Source: Nemertoderma westbladi (Eukaryota > Xenacoelomorpha > Nemertodermatida > Nemertodermatidae). Taken from it: 20,000 bases of DNA. The translations under genes were made by a program, and so were the position numbers. The notes beneath the pieces were generated by a model. That model had not been told where the DNA came from, did not search any database, and worked only from the letters and a program-made list of their open reading frames with translations. Of the stretch, positions 1 through 10,087 are shown piece by piece. Position 1 is the first letter of the stretch. Each line of letters starts with the position of its first letter. The stretch spans positions 1 through 20,000 of the forward strand of contig JAUCBJ010003579.1 in the NCBI GenBank assembly GCA_032718475.1, given 5' to 3'.

Positions 1-37
1 TGAATAATGTTTGTTACACAGATCACTACAGCGATAT

Positions 38-57
38 AAGTTCATGTAAGTTCATGT
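38..57. repeat. 10-bp tandem duplication (2 copies)
   Basis: AAGTTCATGT occurs twice in direct succession (38-47 and 48-57). It is a simple slippage-type duplication and has no relation to the 18-bp unit. Confidence 0.85.
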
Positions 58-77
58 TCTATATAACATGCCGATCC

Positions 78-90
78 TAGTAGTAGTAGT
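78..90. repeat. Short TAG microsatellite
   Basis: Four consecutive TAG triplets plus one T. It is too short to be remarkable. Confidence 0.8.
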
Positions 91-170
91 AAGTTAATGT
101 AGGCTCGCTCTAGGACCTGAGTAGTTTGGAATTTATTTTGAAACAAAGATTTGATTATATGATCAATCAT

Positions 171-180
171 ACGAGCTCGT
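171..180. repeat. Perfect 10-bp palindrome
   Basis: ACGAGCTCGT equals its own reverse complement. It could be a protein-binding site or chance; nothing nearby decides which. Confidence 0.6.
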
Positions 181-289
181 TTTTCAACAGTCTTTGTCAA
201 GCGTTAGTTTGGTTAATGATTGAAACGAGTTTACCACAACCTACTAAACTGATGAAACTACAGACAGATAGATACAAAGTGGCTTTCAG

Positions 290-312
290 CCCTTAACAAC
301 CACAGTTAAGGG
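290..312. repeat. Inverted repeat, 8-bp stem and 7-nt loop
   Basis: CCCTTAAC (290-297) pairs perfectly with GTTAAGGG (305-312) across the loop AACCACA. It does not extend further at either side. There is no T-tract after it, and in a eukaryotic context it should not be read as a bacterial terminator. Confidence 0.65.
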
Positions 313-643
313 AAAGTTAGTAGGTGTCACGTATTTTAATTCACCGATTAAGCGGATCTATCTAATTTAAATTAAATTAAAATTTGTTAGATTCTTGAAT
401 TTACATAAAAAAACAAGATAAAAATGTAATATCTAATCACTTTAAAATAAGGAGCACCAAAAGAAATACTCCGTGTTAAAATTTACCATTATTTATAAGA
501 ACACACTCCCATTACCAACTGCTGAATTCATCAACACAGTTATGTAGAACGTATCTATAGTATCATCTCGGTATGCCTTGGAGCTCTGTTCGGGTTAATG
601 CCGCTATTATTAGTTTGTTTGTGGCAGGAATGTTTGAACGCTA

Positions 644-663
644 ATGATTGAACGGTCAATCAT
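644..663. repeat. Inverted repeat, 8-bp stem and 4-nt loop
   Basis: ATGATTGA (644-651) pairs perfectly with TCAATCAT (656-663) around ACGG. Its left arm sits inside TAATGATTGAA (642-652), an 11-mer also present at 214-224 and followed there too by ACG. The flank therefore holds a second, dispersed copy of one arm. Confidence 0.65.
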
Positions 664-758
664 GGATGGAATGGAACCAAACATGGTACACAAGTAGTCT
701 ATCAAAAGTTTAGAAATTATACATACTGACAGACCTAAATAGTTCCTCTGTCTGCCGC

Positions 759-785
759 TAGGGAGCGAATTGTCAGAGCTCCCTA
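759..785. repeat. Inverted repeat, 8-bp stem and 11-nt loop
   Basis: TAGGGAGC (759-766) pairs perfectly with GCTCCCTA (778-785). It lies immediately upstream of the first CCGTGC hairpin at 788, so 759-850 is a run of consecutive potential stem-loops. Confidence 0.65.
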
Positions 786-787
786 AT

Positions 788-850
788 CCGTGCTTAGTAC
801 GGACTAGTGATCTCTTCCCTAGTGTCCGTGCTTGTCCGTGCTTAGCACGG
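788..850. repeat. Pair of CCGTGC hairpins with a 10-bp tandem repeat
   Basis: CCGTGCTTAGTACGG (788-802) and CCGTGCTTAGCACGG (836-850) differ at one base. The second is a perfect 6-bp hairpin with a TTA loop; the first carries one mismatch (G-T as RNA) in the same fold. A 10-mer GTCCGTGCTT is tandemly duplicated at 824-833 and 834-843, the second copy running into the second hairpin. This is the most GC-rich and CpG-rich part of the left flank. It may be part of a small repeat family or a mobile-element end, but I recognise no element. Confidence 0.5.
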
Positions 851-3304
851 TTCATTAGAAAATTGTGAAAAAAATTGGTTGATGAGGAAGTACTAGACAT
901 AACTAGGCAATGTGTAACCCAATCGCTTTGAGTGTAAAGCAGCAATTTACAGTTACAAAGTGTTAATATCAATCAATGTGCTAATATCAGTCAATGTGCT
1001 AATATCAGTCAATGTGTTAATATCAGTCAATGTGCTAATATCAGTCAATGTGCTAATATCAGTCAATGTGCTAATATCAGTCAATGTGCTAATATCAGTC
1101 AATGTGCTAATATCAGTCAATGTGTTAATATCAGTCAATGTGTTAATATCAGTCAATGTGCTAATATCAGTCAATGTGCTAATATCAGTCAATGTGCTAA
1201 TATCAGTCAATGTGCTAATATCAGTCAATGTGTTAATATCAGTCAATGTGCTAATATCAGTCAATGTGCTAATATCAGTCAATGTGCTAATATCAGTCAA
1301 TGTGCTAATATCAGTCGTTGTGCTAATATCAGTCAATGTGCTAATATCAGTCAATGTGTTAATATCAGTCAATGTGCTAATATCAGTCAATGTGCTAATA
1401 TCAGTCAATGTGCTAATATCAGTCAATGTGCTAATATCAGTCAATGTGCTAATATCAGTCAATGTGCTAATATCAGTCAATGTGTTAATATCAGTCAATG
1501 TGCTAATATCAGTCAATGTGCTAATATCAGTCAATGTGTTAATATCAGTCAATGTGCTAATATCAGTCAATGTGCTAATATCAGTCAATGTGCTAATATC
1601 AGTCAATGTGCTAATATCAGTCAATGTGCTAATATCAGTCAATGTGCTAATATCAGTCAATGTGCTAATATCAGTCAATGTGCTAATATCAGTCAATGTG
1701 TTAATATCAGTCAATGTGCTAATATCAGTCAATGTGCTAATATCAGTCTATGTGCTAATATCAGTCAATGTGCTAATATCAGTCAATGTGCTAATATCAG
1801 TCAATGTGTTAATATCAGTCAATGTGCTAATATCAGTCAATGTGCTAATATCAGTCAATGTGCTAATATCAGTCAATGTGCTAATATCAGTCAATGTGCT
1901 AATATCAGTCAATGTGCTAATATCAGTCAATGTGCTAATATCAGTCAATGTGCTAATATCAGTCAATGTGCTTAATATCAGTCAATGTGCTAATATCAGT
2001 CAATGTGCTAATATCAGTCAATGTGCTAATATCAGTCAATGTGCTAATATCAGTCAATGTGCTAATATCAGTCAATGTGCTAATATCAGTCAATGTGCTA
2101 ATATCAGTCAATGTGCTAATATCAGTCAATGTGCTAATATCAGTCAATGTGCTAATATCAGTCAATGTGCTAATATCAGTCAATGTGCTAATATCAGTCA
2201 ATGTGCTAATATCAGTCAATGTGCTAATATCAGTCAATGTGCTAATATCAGTCAATGTGCTAATATCAGTCAATGTGCTAATATCAGTCAATGTGCTAAT
2301 ATCAGTCAATGTGCTAATATCAGTCAATGTGCTAATATCAGTCAATGTGCTAATATCAGTCAATGTGCTAATATCAGTCAATGTGCTAATATCAGTCAAT
2401 GTGCTAATATCAGTCAATGTGCTAATATCAGTCAATGTGCTAATATCAGTCAATGTGCTAATATCAGTCAATGTGCTAATATCAGTCAATGTGCTAATAT
2501 CAGTCAATGTGCTAATATCAGTCAATGTGCTAATATCAGTCAATGTGTTAATATCAGTCAATGTGCTAATATCAGTCAATGTGCTAATATCAGTCAATGT
2601 GTTAATATCAGTCAATGTGCTAATATCAGTCAATGTGCTAATATCAGTCAATGTGCTAATATCAGTCAATGTGCTAATATCAGTCAATGTGCTAATATCA
2701 GTCAATGTGCTAATATCAGTCAATGTGCTAATATCAGTCAATGTGCTAATATCAGTCAATGTGCTAATATCAGTCAATGTGCTAATATCAGTCAATGTGC
2801 TAATATCAGTCAATGTGCTAATATCAGTCAATGTGCTAATATCAGTCAATGTGCTAATATCAGTCAATGTGCTAATATCAGTCAATGTGTTAATATCAGT
2901 CAATGTGCTAATATCAGTCAATGTGCTAATATCAGTCAATGTGTTAATATCAGTCAATGTGCTAATATCAGTCAATGTGCTAATATCAGTCAATGTGCTA
3001 ATATCAGTCAATGTGCTAATATCAGTCAATGTGCTAATATCAGTCAATGTGCTAATATCAGTCAATGTGTTAATATCAGTCAATGTGCTAATATCAGTCA
3101 ATGTGCTAATATCAGTCAATGTGCTAATATCAGTCAATGTGCTAATATCAGTCAATGTGCTAATATCAGTCAATGTGCTAATATCAGTCAATGTGCTAAT
3201 ATCAGTCAATGTGCTAATATCAGTCAATGTGCTAATATCAGTCAATGTGTTAATATCAGTCAATGTGCTAATATCAGTCAATGTGCTAATATCAGTCAAT
3301 GTGT

Positions 3305-6300
3305 TAATATCAGTCAATGTGCTAATATCAGTCAATGTGCTAATATCAGTCAATGTGCTAATATCAGTCAATGTGCTAATATCAGTCAATGTGCTAATAT
3401 CAGTCAATGTGCTAATATCAGTCAATGTGCTAATATCAGTCAATGTGCTAATATCAGTCAATGTGCTAATATCAGTCAATGTGCTAATATCAGTCAATGT
3501 GCTAATATCAGTCAATGTGCTAATATCAGTCAATGTGCTAATATCAGTCAATGTGCTAATATCAGTCAATGTGCTAATATCAGTCAATGTGCTAATATCA
3601 GTCAATGTGCTAATATCAGTCAATGTGCTAATATCAGTCAATGTGCTAATATCAGTCAATGTGCTAATATCAGTCAATGTGCTAATATCAGTCAATGTGC
3701 TAATATCAGTCAATGTGCTAATATCAGTCAATGTGCTAATATCAGTCAATGTGCTAATATCAGTCAATGTGCTAATATCAGTCAATGTGCTAATATCAGT
3801 CAATGTGCTAATATCAGTCAATGTGCTAATATCAGTCAATGTGCTAATATCAGTCAATGTGCTAATATCAGTCAATGTGCTAATATCAGTCAATGTGCTA
3901 ATATCAGTCAATGTGCTAATATCAGTCAATGTGCTAATATCAGTCAATGTGCTAATATCAGTCAATGTGCTAATATCAGTCAATGTGCTAATATCAGTCA
4001 ATGTGCTAATATCAGTCAATGTGCTAATATCAGTCAATGTGCTAATATCAGTCAATGTGCTAATATCAGTCAATGTGCTAATATCAGTCAATGTGCTAAT
4101 ATCAGTCAATGTGCTAATATCAGTCAATGTGCTAATATCAGTCAATGTGCTAATATCAGTCAATGTGCTAATATCAGTCAATGTGCTAATATCAGTCAAT
4201 GTGCTAATATCAGTCAATGTGCTAATATCAGTCAATGTGCTAATATCAGTCAATGTGCTAATATCAGTCAATGTGCTAATATCAGTCAATGTGCTAATAT
4301 CAGTCAATGTGCTAATATCAGTCAATGTGCTAATATCAGTCAATGTGCTAATATCAGTCAATGTGCTAATATCAGTCAATGTGCTAATATCAGTCAATGT
4401 GCTAATATCAGTCAATGTGCTAATATCAGTCAATGTGCTAATATCAGTCAATGTGCTAATATCAGTCAATGTGCTAATATCAGTCAATGTGCTAATATCA
4501 GTCAATGTGCTAATATCAGTCAATGTGCTAATATCAGTCAATGTGCTAATATCAGTCAATGTGTTAATATCAGTCAATGTGCTAATATCAGTCAATGTGC
4601 TAATATCAGTCAATGTGCTAATATCAGTCAATGTGCTAATATCAGTCAATGTGCTAATATCAGTCAATGTGCTAATATCAGTCAATGTGCTAATATCAGT
4701 CAATGTGCTAATATCAGTCAATGTGCTAATATCAGTCAATGTGCTAATATCAGTCAATGTGCTAATATCAGTCAATGTGCTAATATCAGTCAATGTGCTA
4801 ATATCAGTCAATGTGCTAATATCAGTCAATGTGCTAATATCAGTCAATGTGCTAATATCAGTCAATGTGCTAATATCAGTCAATGTGCTAATATCAGTCA
4901 ATGTGCTAATATCAGTCAATGTGCTAATATCAGTCAATGTGCTAATATCAGTCAATGTGCTAATATCAGTCAATGTGCTAATATCAGTCAATGTGCTAAT
5001 ATCAGTCAATGTGCTAATATCAGTCAATGTGCTAATATCAGTCAATGTGCTAATATCAGTCAATGTGCTAATATCAGTCAATGTGCTAATATCAGTCAAT
5101 GTGCTAATATCAGTCAATGTGCTAATATCAGTCAATGTGCTAATATCAGTCAATGTGCTAATATCAGTCAATGTGCTAATATCAGTCAATGTGCTAATAT
5201 CAGTCAATGTGCTAATATCAGTCAATGTGCTAATATCAGTCAATGTGCTAATATCAGTCAATGTGCTAATATCAGTCAATGTGCTAATATCAGTCAATGT
5301 GCTAATATCAGTCAATGTGCTAATATCAGTCAATGTGCTAATATCAGTCAATGTGCTAATATCAGTCAATGTGCTAATATCAGTCAATGTGCTAATATCA
5401 GTCAATGTGCTAATATCAGTCAATGTGCTAATATCAGTCAATGTGCTAATATCAGTCAATGTGCTAATATCAGTCAATGTGCTAATATCAGTCAATGTGC
5501 TAATATCAGTCAATGTGCTAATATCAGTCAATGTGCTAATATCAGTCAATGTGCTAATATCAGTCAATGTGCTAATATCAGTCAATGTGCTAATATCAGT
5601 CAATGTGCTAATATCAGTCAATGTGCTAATATCAGTCAATGTGCTAATATCAGTCAATGTGCTAATATCAGTCAATGTGCTAATATCAGTCAATGTGCTA
5701 ATATCAGTCAATGTGCTAATATCAGTCAATGTGCTAATATCAGTCAATGTGCTAATATCAGTCAATGTGCTAATATCAGTCAATGTGCTAATATCAGTCA
5801 ATGTGCTAATATCAGTCAATGTGCTAATATCAGTCAATGTGCTAATATCAGTCAATGTGCTAATATCAGTCAATGTGCTAATATCAGTCAATGTGCTAAT
5901 ATCAGTCAATGTGCTAATATCAGTCAATGTGCTAATATCAGTCAATGTGCTAATATCAGTCAATGTGCTAATATCAGTCAATGTGCTAATATCAGTCAAT
6001 GTGCTAATATCAGTCAATGTGCTAATATCAGTCAATGTGCTAATATCAGTCAATGTGCTAATATCAGTCAATGTGCTAATATCAGTCAATGTGCTAATAT
6101 CAGTCAATGTGCTAATATCAGTCAATGTGCTAATATCAGTCAATGTGCTAATATCAGTCAATGTGCTAATATCAGTCAATGTGCTAATATCAGTCAATGT
6201 GCTAATATCAGTCAATGTGCTAATATCAGTCAATGTGTTAATATCAGTCAATGTGCTAATATCAGTCAATGTGCTAATATCAGTCAATGTGCTAATATCA

Positions 6301-7353
6301 GTCAATGTGCTAATATCAGTCAATGTGCTAATATCAGTCAATGTGCTAATATCAGTCAATGTGCTAATATCAGTCAATGTGCTAATATCAGTCAATGTGC
6401 TAATATCAGTCAATGTGCTAATATCAGTCAATGTGCTAATATCAGTCAATGTGCTAATATCAGTCAATGTGCTAATATCAGTCAATGTGCTAATATCAGT
6501 CAATGTGCTAATATCAGTCAATGTGCTAATATCAGTCAATGTGCTAATATCAGTCAATGTGCTAATATCAGTCAATGTGCTAATATCAGTCAATGTGCTA
6601 ATATCAGTCAATGTGCTAATATCAGTCAATGTGCTAATATCAGTCAATGTGCTAATATCAGTCAATGTGCTAATATCAGTCAATGTGCTAATATCAGTCA
6701 ATGTGTTAATATCAGTCAATGTGCTAATATCAGTCAATGTGCTAATATCAGTCAATGTGCTAATATCAGTCAATGTGCTAATATCAGTCAATGTGCTAAT
6801 ATCAGTCAATGTGCTAATATCAGTCAATGTGCTAATATCAGTCAATGTGCTAATATCAGTCAATGTGCTAATATCAGTCAATGTGCTAATATCAGTCAAT
6901 GTGCTAATATCAGTCAATGTGCTAATATCAGTCAATGTGCTAATATCAGTCAATGTGCTAATATCAGTCAATGTGCTAATATCAGTCAATGTGCTAATAT
7001 CAGTCAATGTGCTAATATCAGTCAATGTGCTAATATCAGTCAATGTGCTAATATCAGTCAATGTGCTAATATCAGTCAATGTGCTAATATCAGTCAATGT
7101 GCTAATATCAGTCAATGTGCTAATATCAGTCAATGTGCTAATATCAGTCAATGTGCTAATATCAGTCAATGTGCTAATATCAGTCAATGTGCTAATATCA
7201 GTCAATGTGCTAATATCAGTCAATGTGCTAATATCAGTCAATGTGCTAATATCAGTCAATGTGCTAATATCAGTCAATGTGCTAATATCAGTCAATGTGC
7301 TAATATCAGTCAATGTGCTAATATCAGTCAATGTGCTAATATCAGTCAATGTG
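3305..7353. repeat. Near-perfect core of the array
   Basis: Between T-type units at 3304 and 7354 only three others interrupt the C-type run, at 4564, 6238 and 6706. The spacings are 70, 93, 26 and 36 units, so the longest uninterrupted run is 92 identical C-type units (about 1.66 kb). I saw no indel or other substitution in this stretch. Such purity implies recent expansion or strong homogenisation; it is also where an assembly is most likely to have the wrong copy number. Confidence 0.85.
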
Positions 7354-8109
7354 TTAATATCAGTCAATGTGCTAATATCAGTCAATGTGCTAATATCAGT
7401 CAATGTGTTAATATCAGTCAATGTGCTAATATCAGTCAATGTGCTAATATCAGTCAATGTGCTAATATCAGTCAATGTGTTAATATCAGTCAATGTGCTA
7501 ATATCAGTCAATGTGCTAATATCAGTCAATGTGCTAATATCAGTCAATGTGCTAATATCAGTCAATGTGCTAATATCAGTCAATGTGCTAATATCAGTCA
7601 ATGTGCTAATATCAGTCAATGTGCTAATATCAGTCAATGTGCTAATATCAGTCAATGTGCTAATATCAGTCAATGTGCTAATATCAGTCAATGTGTTAAT
7701 ATCAGTCAATGTGCTAATATCAGTCAATGTGCTAATATCAGTCAATGTGCTAATATCAGTCAATGTGCTAATATCAGTCAATGTGCTAATATCAGTCAAT
7801 GTGCTAATATCAGTCAATGTGCTAATATCAGTCAATGTGTTAATATCAGTCAATGTGCTAATATCAGTCAATGTGCTAATATCAGTCAATGTGCTAATAT
7901 CAGTCAATGTGCTAATATCAGTCAATGTGCTAATATCAGTCAATGTGCTAATATCAGTCAATGTGTTAATATCAGTCAATGTGCTAATATCAGTCAATGT
8001 GCTAATATCAGTCAATGTGTTAATATCAGTCAATGTGCTAATATCAGTCAATGTGCTAATATCAGTCAATGTGCTAATATCAGTCAATGTGTTAATATCA
8101 GTCAATGTG
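7354..8109. repeat. Locally duplicated T-type pattern, 34-unit offset
   Basis: T-type units at 7354, 7408 and 7480 (spacing 3 and 4 units) recur at 7966, 8020 and 8092 with the same spacing, exactly 612 bp (34 units) later. Intermediate T-types at 7696 and 7840 are not shared. This suggests a segmental duplication followed by change, or two independent occurrences of the same triplet. Confidence 0.45.
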
Positions 8110-8296
8110 CTAATATCAGTCAATGTGCTAATATCAGTCAATGTGTTAATATCAGTCAATGTGCTAATATCAGTCAATGTGCTAATATCAGTCAATGTGC
8201 TAATATCAGTCAATGTGCTAATATCAGTCAATGTGCTAATATCAGTCAATGTGCTAATATCAGTCAATGTGATAATATCAGTCAATGTGCTAATAT

Positions 8297-9260
8297 GCAG
8301 TCAATGTGCTAATATCAGTCAATGTGTTAATATCAGTCAATGTGCTAATATCAGTCAATGTGCTAATATCAGTCAATGTGCTAATATCAGTCAATGTGCT
8401 AATATCAGTCAATGTGCTAATATCAGTCAATGTGCTAATTTCAGTCAATGTGCTAATATCAGTCAATGTGCTAATATCAGTCAATGTGCTAATATCAGTC
8501 AATGTGCTAATTTCAGTCAATGTGCTAATATCAGTCAATGTGCTAATATCAGTCAATGTGCTAATATCAGTCAATGTGCTAATATCAGTCAATGTGCTAA
8601 TATCAGTCAATGTGTTAATATCAGTCAATGTGCTAATATCAGTCAATGTGTTAATATCAGTCAATGTGCTAATATCAGTCAATGTGCTAATATCAGTCAA
8701 TGTGTTAATATCAGTCAATGTGCTAATATCAGTCAATGTGCTATATCAGTCAATGTGCTAATATCAGTCAATGTGTTAATATCAGTCAATGTGCTAATAT
8801 CAGTCAATGGGCTATATCAGTCAATGTGTTAATATCAGTCAATGTGCTAATTTCAGTCAATGTGTTAATATCAGTCAATGTGCTAATATCAGTCAATGTG
8901 CTAATATCAGTCAATGTGCTAATTTCAGTCAATGTGTTAATATCAGTCAATGTGCTAATATCAGTCAATGTGCTAATATCAGTCAATGTGTTAATATCAG
9001 TCAATGTGCTAATATCAGTCAATGTGCTAATATCAGTCAATGTGTTAATATCAGTCAATGTGTTAATATCAGTCAATGTGCTAATTTCAGTCAATGTGCT
9101 AATATCAGTCAATGTGTTAATATCAGTCAATGTGCTAATATCAGTCAATGTGCTAATATCAGTCAATTTACTAATTTCAGTCAATGTGCTAATATCAGTC
9201 AATGTGCTAATATCAGTCAATGTGTTAATATCAGTCAATGTGCTAATATCAGTCAATGTG
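8297..9260. repeat. Transition zone between the array halves
   Basis: Starts directly after the extra G at 8297. TAATTTC units appear for the first time (from 8437), T-type units become frequent and the first 17-bp units occur (8741 and 8812, the second preceded by CAATGGG). A CAATTTACTAATTTC marker at about 9165-9178 lies 91 bp before the module start at 9261. The same marker lies 91 bp before the module start at 19283, so the piece 8812-9260 (449 bp) corresponds to 18816-19282 (467 bp, one unit longer). Confidence 0.8.
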
Positions 9261-10087
9261 CTATATCAGTCAATGTGTTAATATCAGTTAATGTGCTAAT
9301 TTCAGCCAATGTGTTAATATCAGTCAATGTGCTAATATCAGTCAATGTGCTAATATCAGTCAATGTGCTAATTTCAGTCAATGTGTTAATATCAGTCAAT
9401 GTGCTAATATCAGTTAATGTGCTAATATCAGTCAATGTGTTAATATCAGTCAATGTGCTAATATCAGTCAATGTGCTAATATCAGTCAATGTGCTAATAT
9501 CAGTCAATGTGCTAATATCAGTCAATATGCTAATTTCAGTCAATGTGCTAATATCAGTCAATGTGTTAATATCAGTCAATGTGCTAATATCAGTCAATGT
9601 GCTAATATCTGTCAATTTGCTAATTTCAGTCAATGTGCTAATATCAGTCAATGTGTTAATATCAGACAATGTGCTAATATCAGTCAATGTGTTAATATCA
9701 GTCAATGTGCTAATATCAGTCAATGTGTTAATATCAGTCAATGTGCTAATATCAGTCAATGTGCTAATATCAGTCAATGTGTTAATATCAGTCAATGTGC
9801 TAATATCAGTCAATGTGTTAATATCAGTCAATGTGCTAATATCAGTCAATGTGCTAATATCAGTCAATGTGCTAATATCAGTCAATGTGCTAATATCAGT
9901 CAATGTGCTAATATCAGTCAATGTGCTAATATCAGTCAATGTGTTAATATCAGTCAATGTGCTAATATCAGTCAATGTGTTAATATCAGTCAATGTGCTA
10001 ATATCAGTCAATGTGCTAATATCAGTCAATGTGCTAATATCAGTCAATGTGCTAATATCAGTCAATGTGTTAATATCAGTCAATGTG

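Larger units (their letters stand above)
610..900 (-). other. Weak minus-strand open frame of about 96 codons, unrecognised
   Basis: An open frame reads leftward to a TAA at 610-612. Although it stays open back into the first array unit (972), that far end has only a TTG. The first ATG is at 898-900, giving about 96 residues beginning MSSTSSST. I do not recognise any family, domain, signal peptide or membrane segment. The middle (roughly 690-850) is basic and rich in G, R, S and L, and it coincides with the hairpin-rich stretch, so its residues partly follow from the inverted repeats. It could be a short remnant of a dispersed repeat, an exon fragment or chance. I lean towards non-coding; a search for the peptide in related genomes would decide. 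Confidence 0.12.
1..960. other. Left flank of the array; no supported gene
   Basis: AT-rich sequence that is not part of the 18-bp array. I see no convincing coding region, tRNA or rRNA. It holds a 10-bp tandem pair AAGTTCATGT (38-57), a four-copy TAG run (78-89), an AT-only stretch around 362-380, A-rich runs around 406-426 and several perfect short inverted repeats listed separately. The last 60 bases contain CAATGTGTAA (909-918) and TTACAGTTACAAAGTG (947-962). These loosely resemble parts of the 18-bp unit and may be decayed edge units, but the match is too weak to include in the array. Splice-like words are present but cannot be tied to a gene. Confidence 0.7.
961..8296. repeat. Homogeneous half of the array
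   Basis: About 407 units that are nearly identical. Apart from C or T at the first base of the unit, I find only a few changes: G to A at 971, CGTTG for CAATG at 1317-1318, A to T at 1749, an extra T near 1972, C to A at 8272 and an extra G at 8297. No TAATTTC unit occurs here, although such units are common from 8437 on. T-type units are frequent near both ends (963-1810 and 7354-8146) and rare in the middle. This is the pattern expected when exchange homogenises the interior of an array more than its edges. Confidence 0.9.

Noticed and set aside
249-275. Hammerhead ribozyme, suggested by CTGATGA at 249-255
   Set aside because: The required GAAA after stem II and a pairing stem II are missing, and no matching stem III is visible.
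290-312. Rho-independent terminator
   Set aside because: The 8-bp stem has no following T-run, and the window looks eukaryotic.
909-962. Left flank words CAATGTGTAA and CAGTTACAAAGTG as decayed array units
   Set aside because: The matches are short and need several gaps; they may be seed sequence but cannot be distinguished from chance.
610-972. 120-codon minus-strand protein gene
   Set aside because: Its apparent first codon is TTG inside the array. From the first ATG only about 96 residues remain, with no recognised family, and they overlap inverted repeats. It is kept only as a very low confidence entry.
960-8312. Open frame of about 2,450 codons (and others of 1,300-2,300 codons on both strands) as a giant repeat protein gene
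   Set aside because: The frame starts on GTG at the array edge, runs through both LISVNV and NISQCA phases because of a 1-bp insertion, and is mirrored by equally long frames on the other strand. No promoter, signal peptide or non-repeat domain is present. It follows from an 18-bp unit that lacks stops in three frames.
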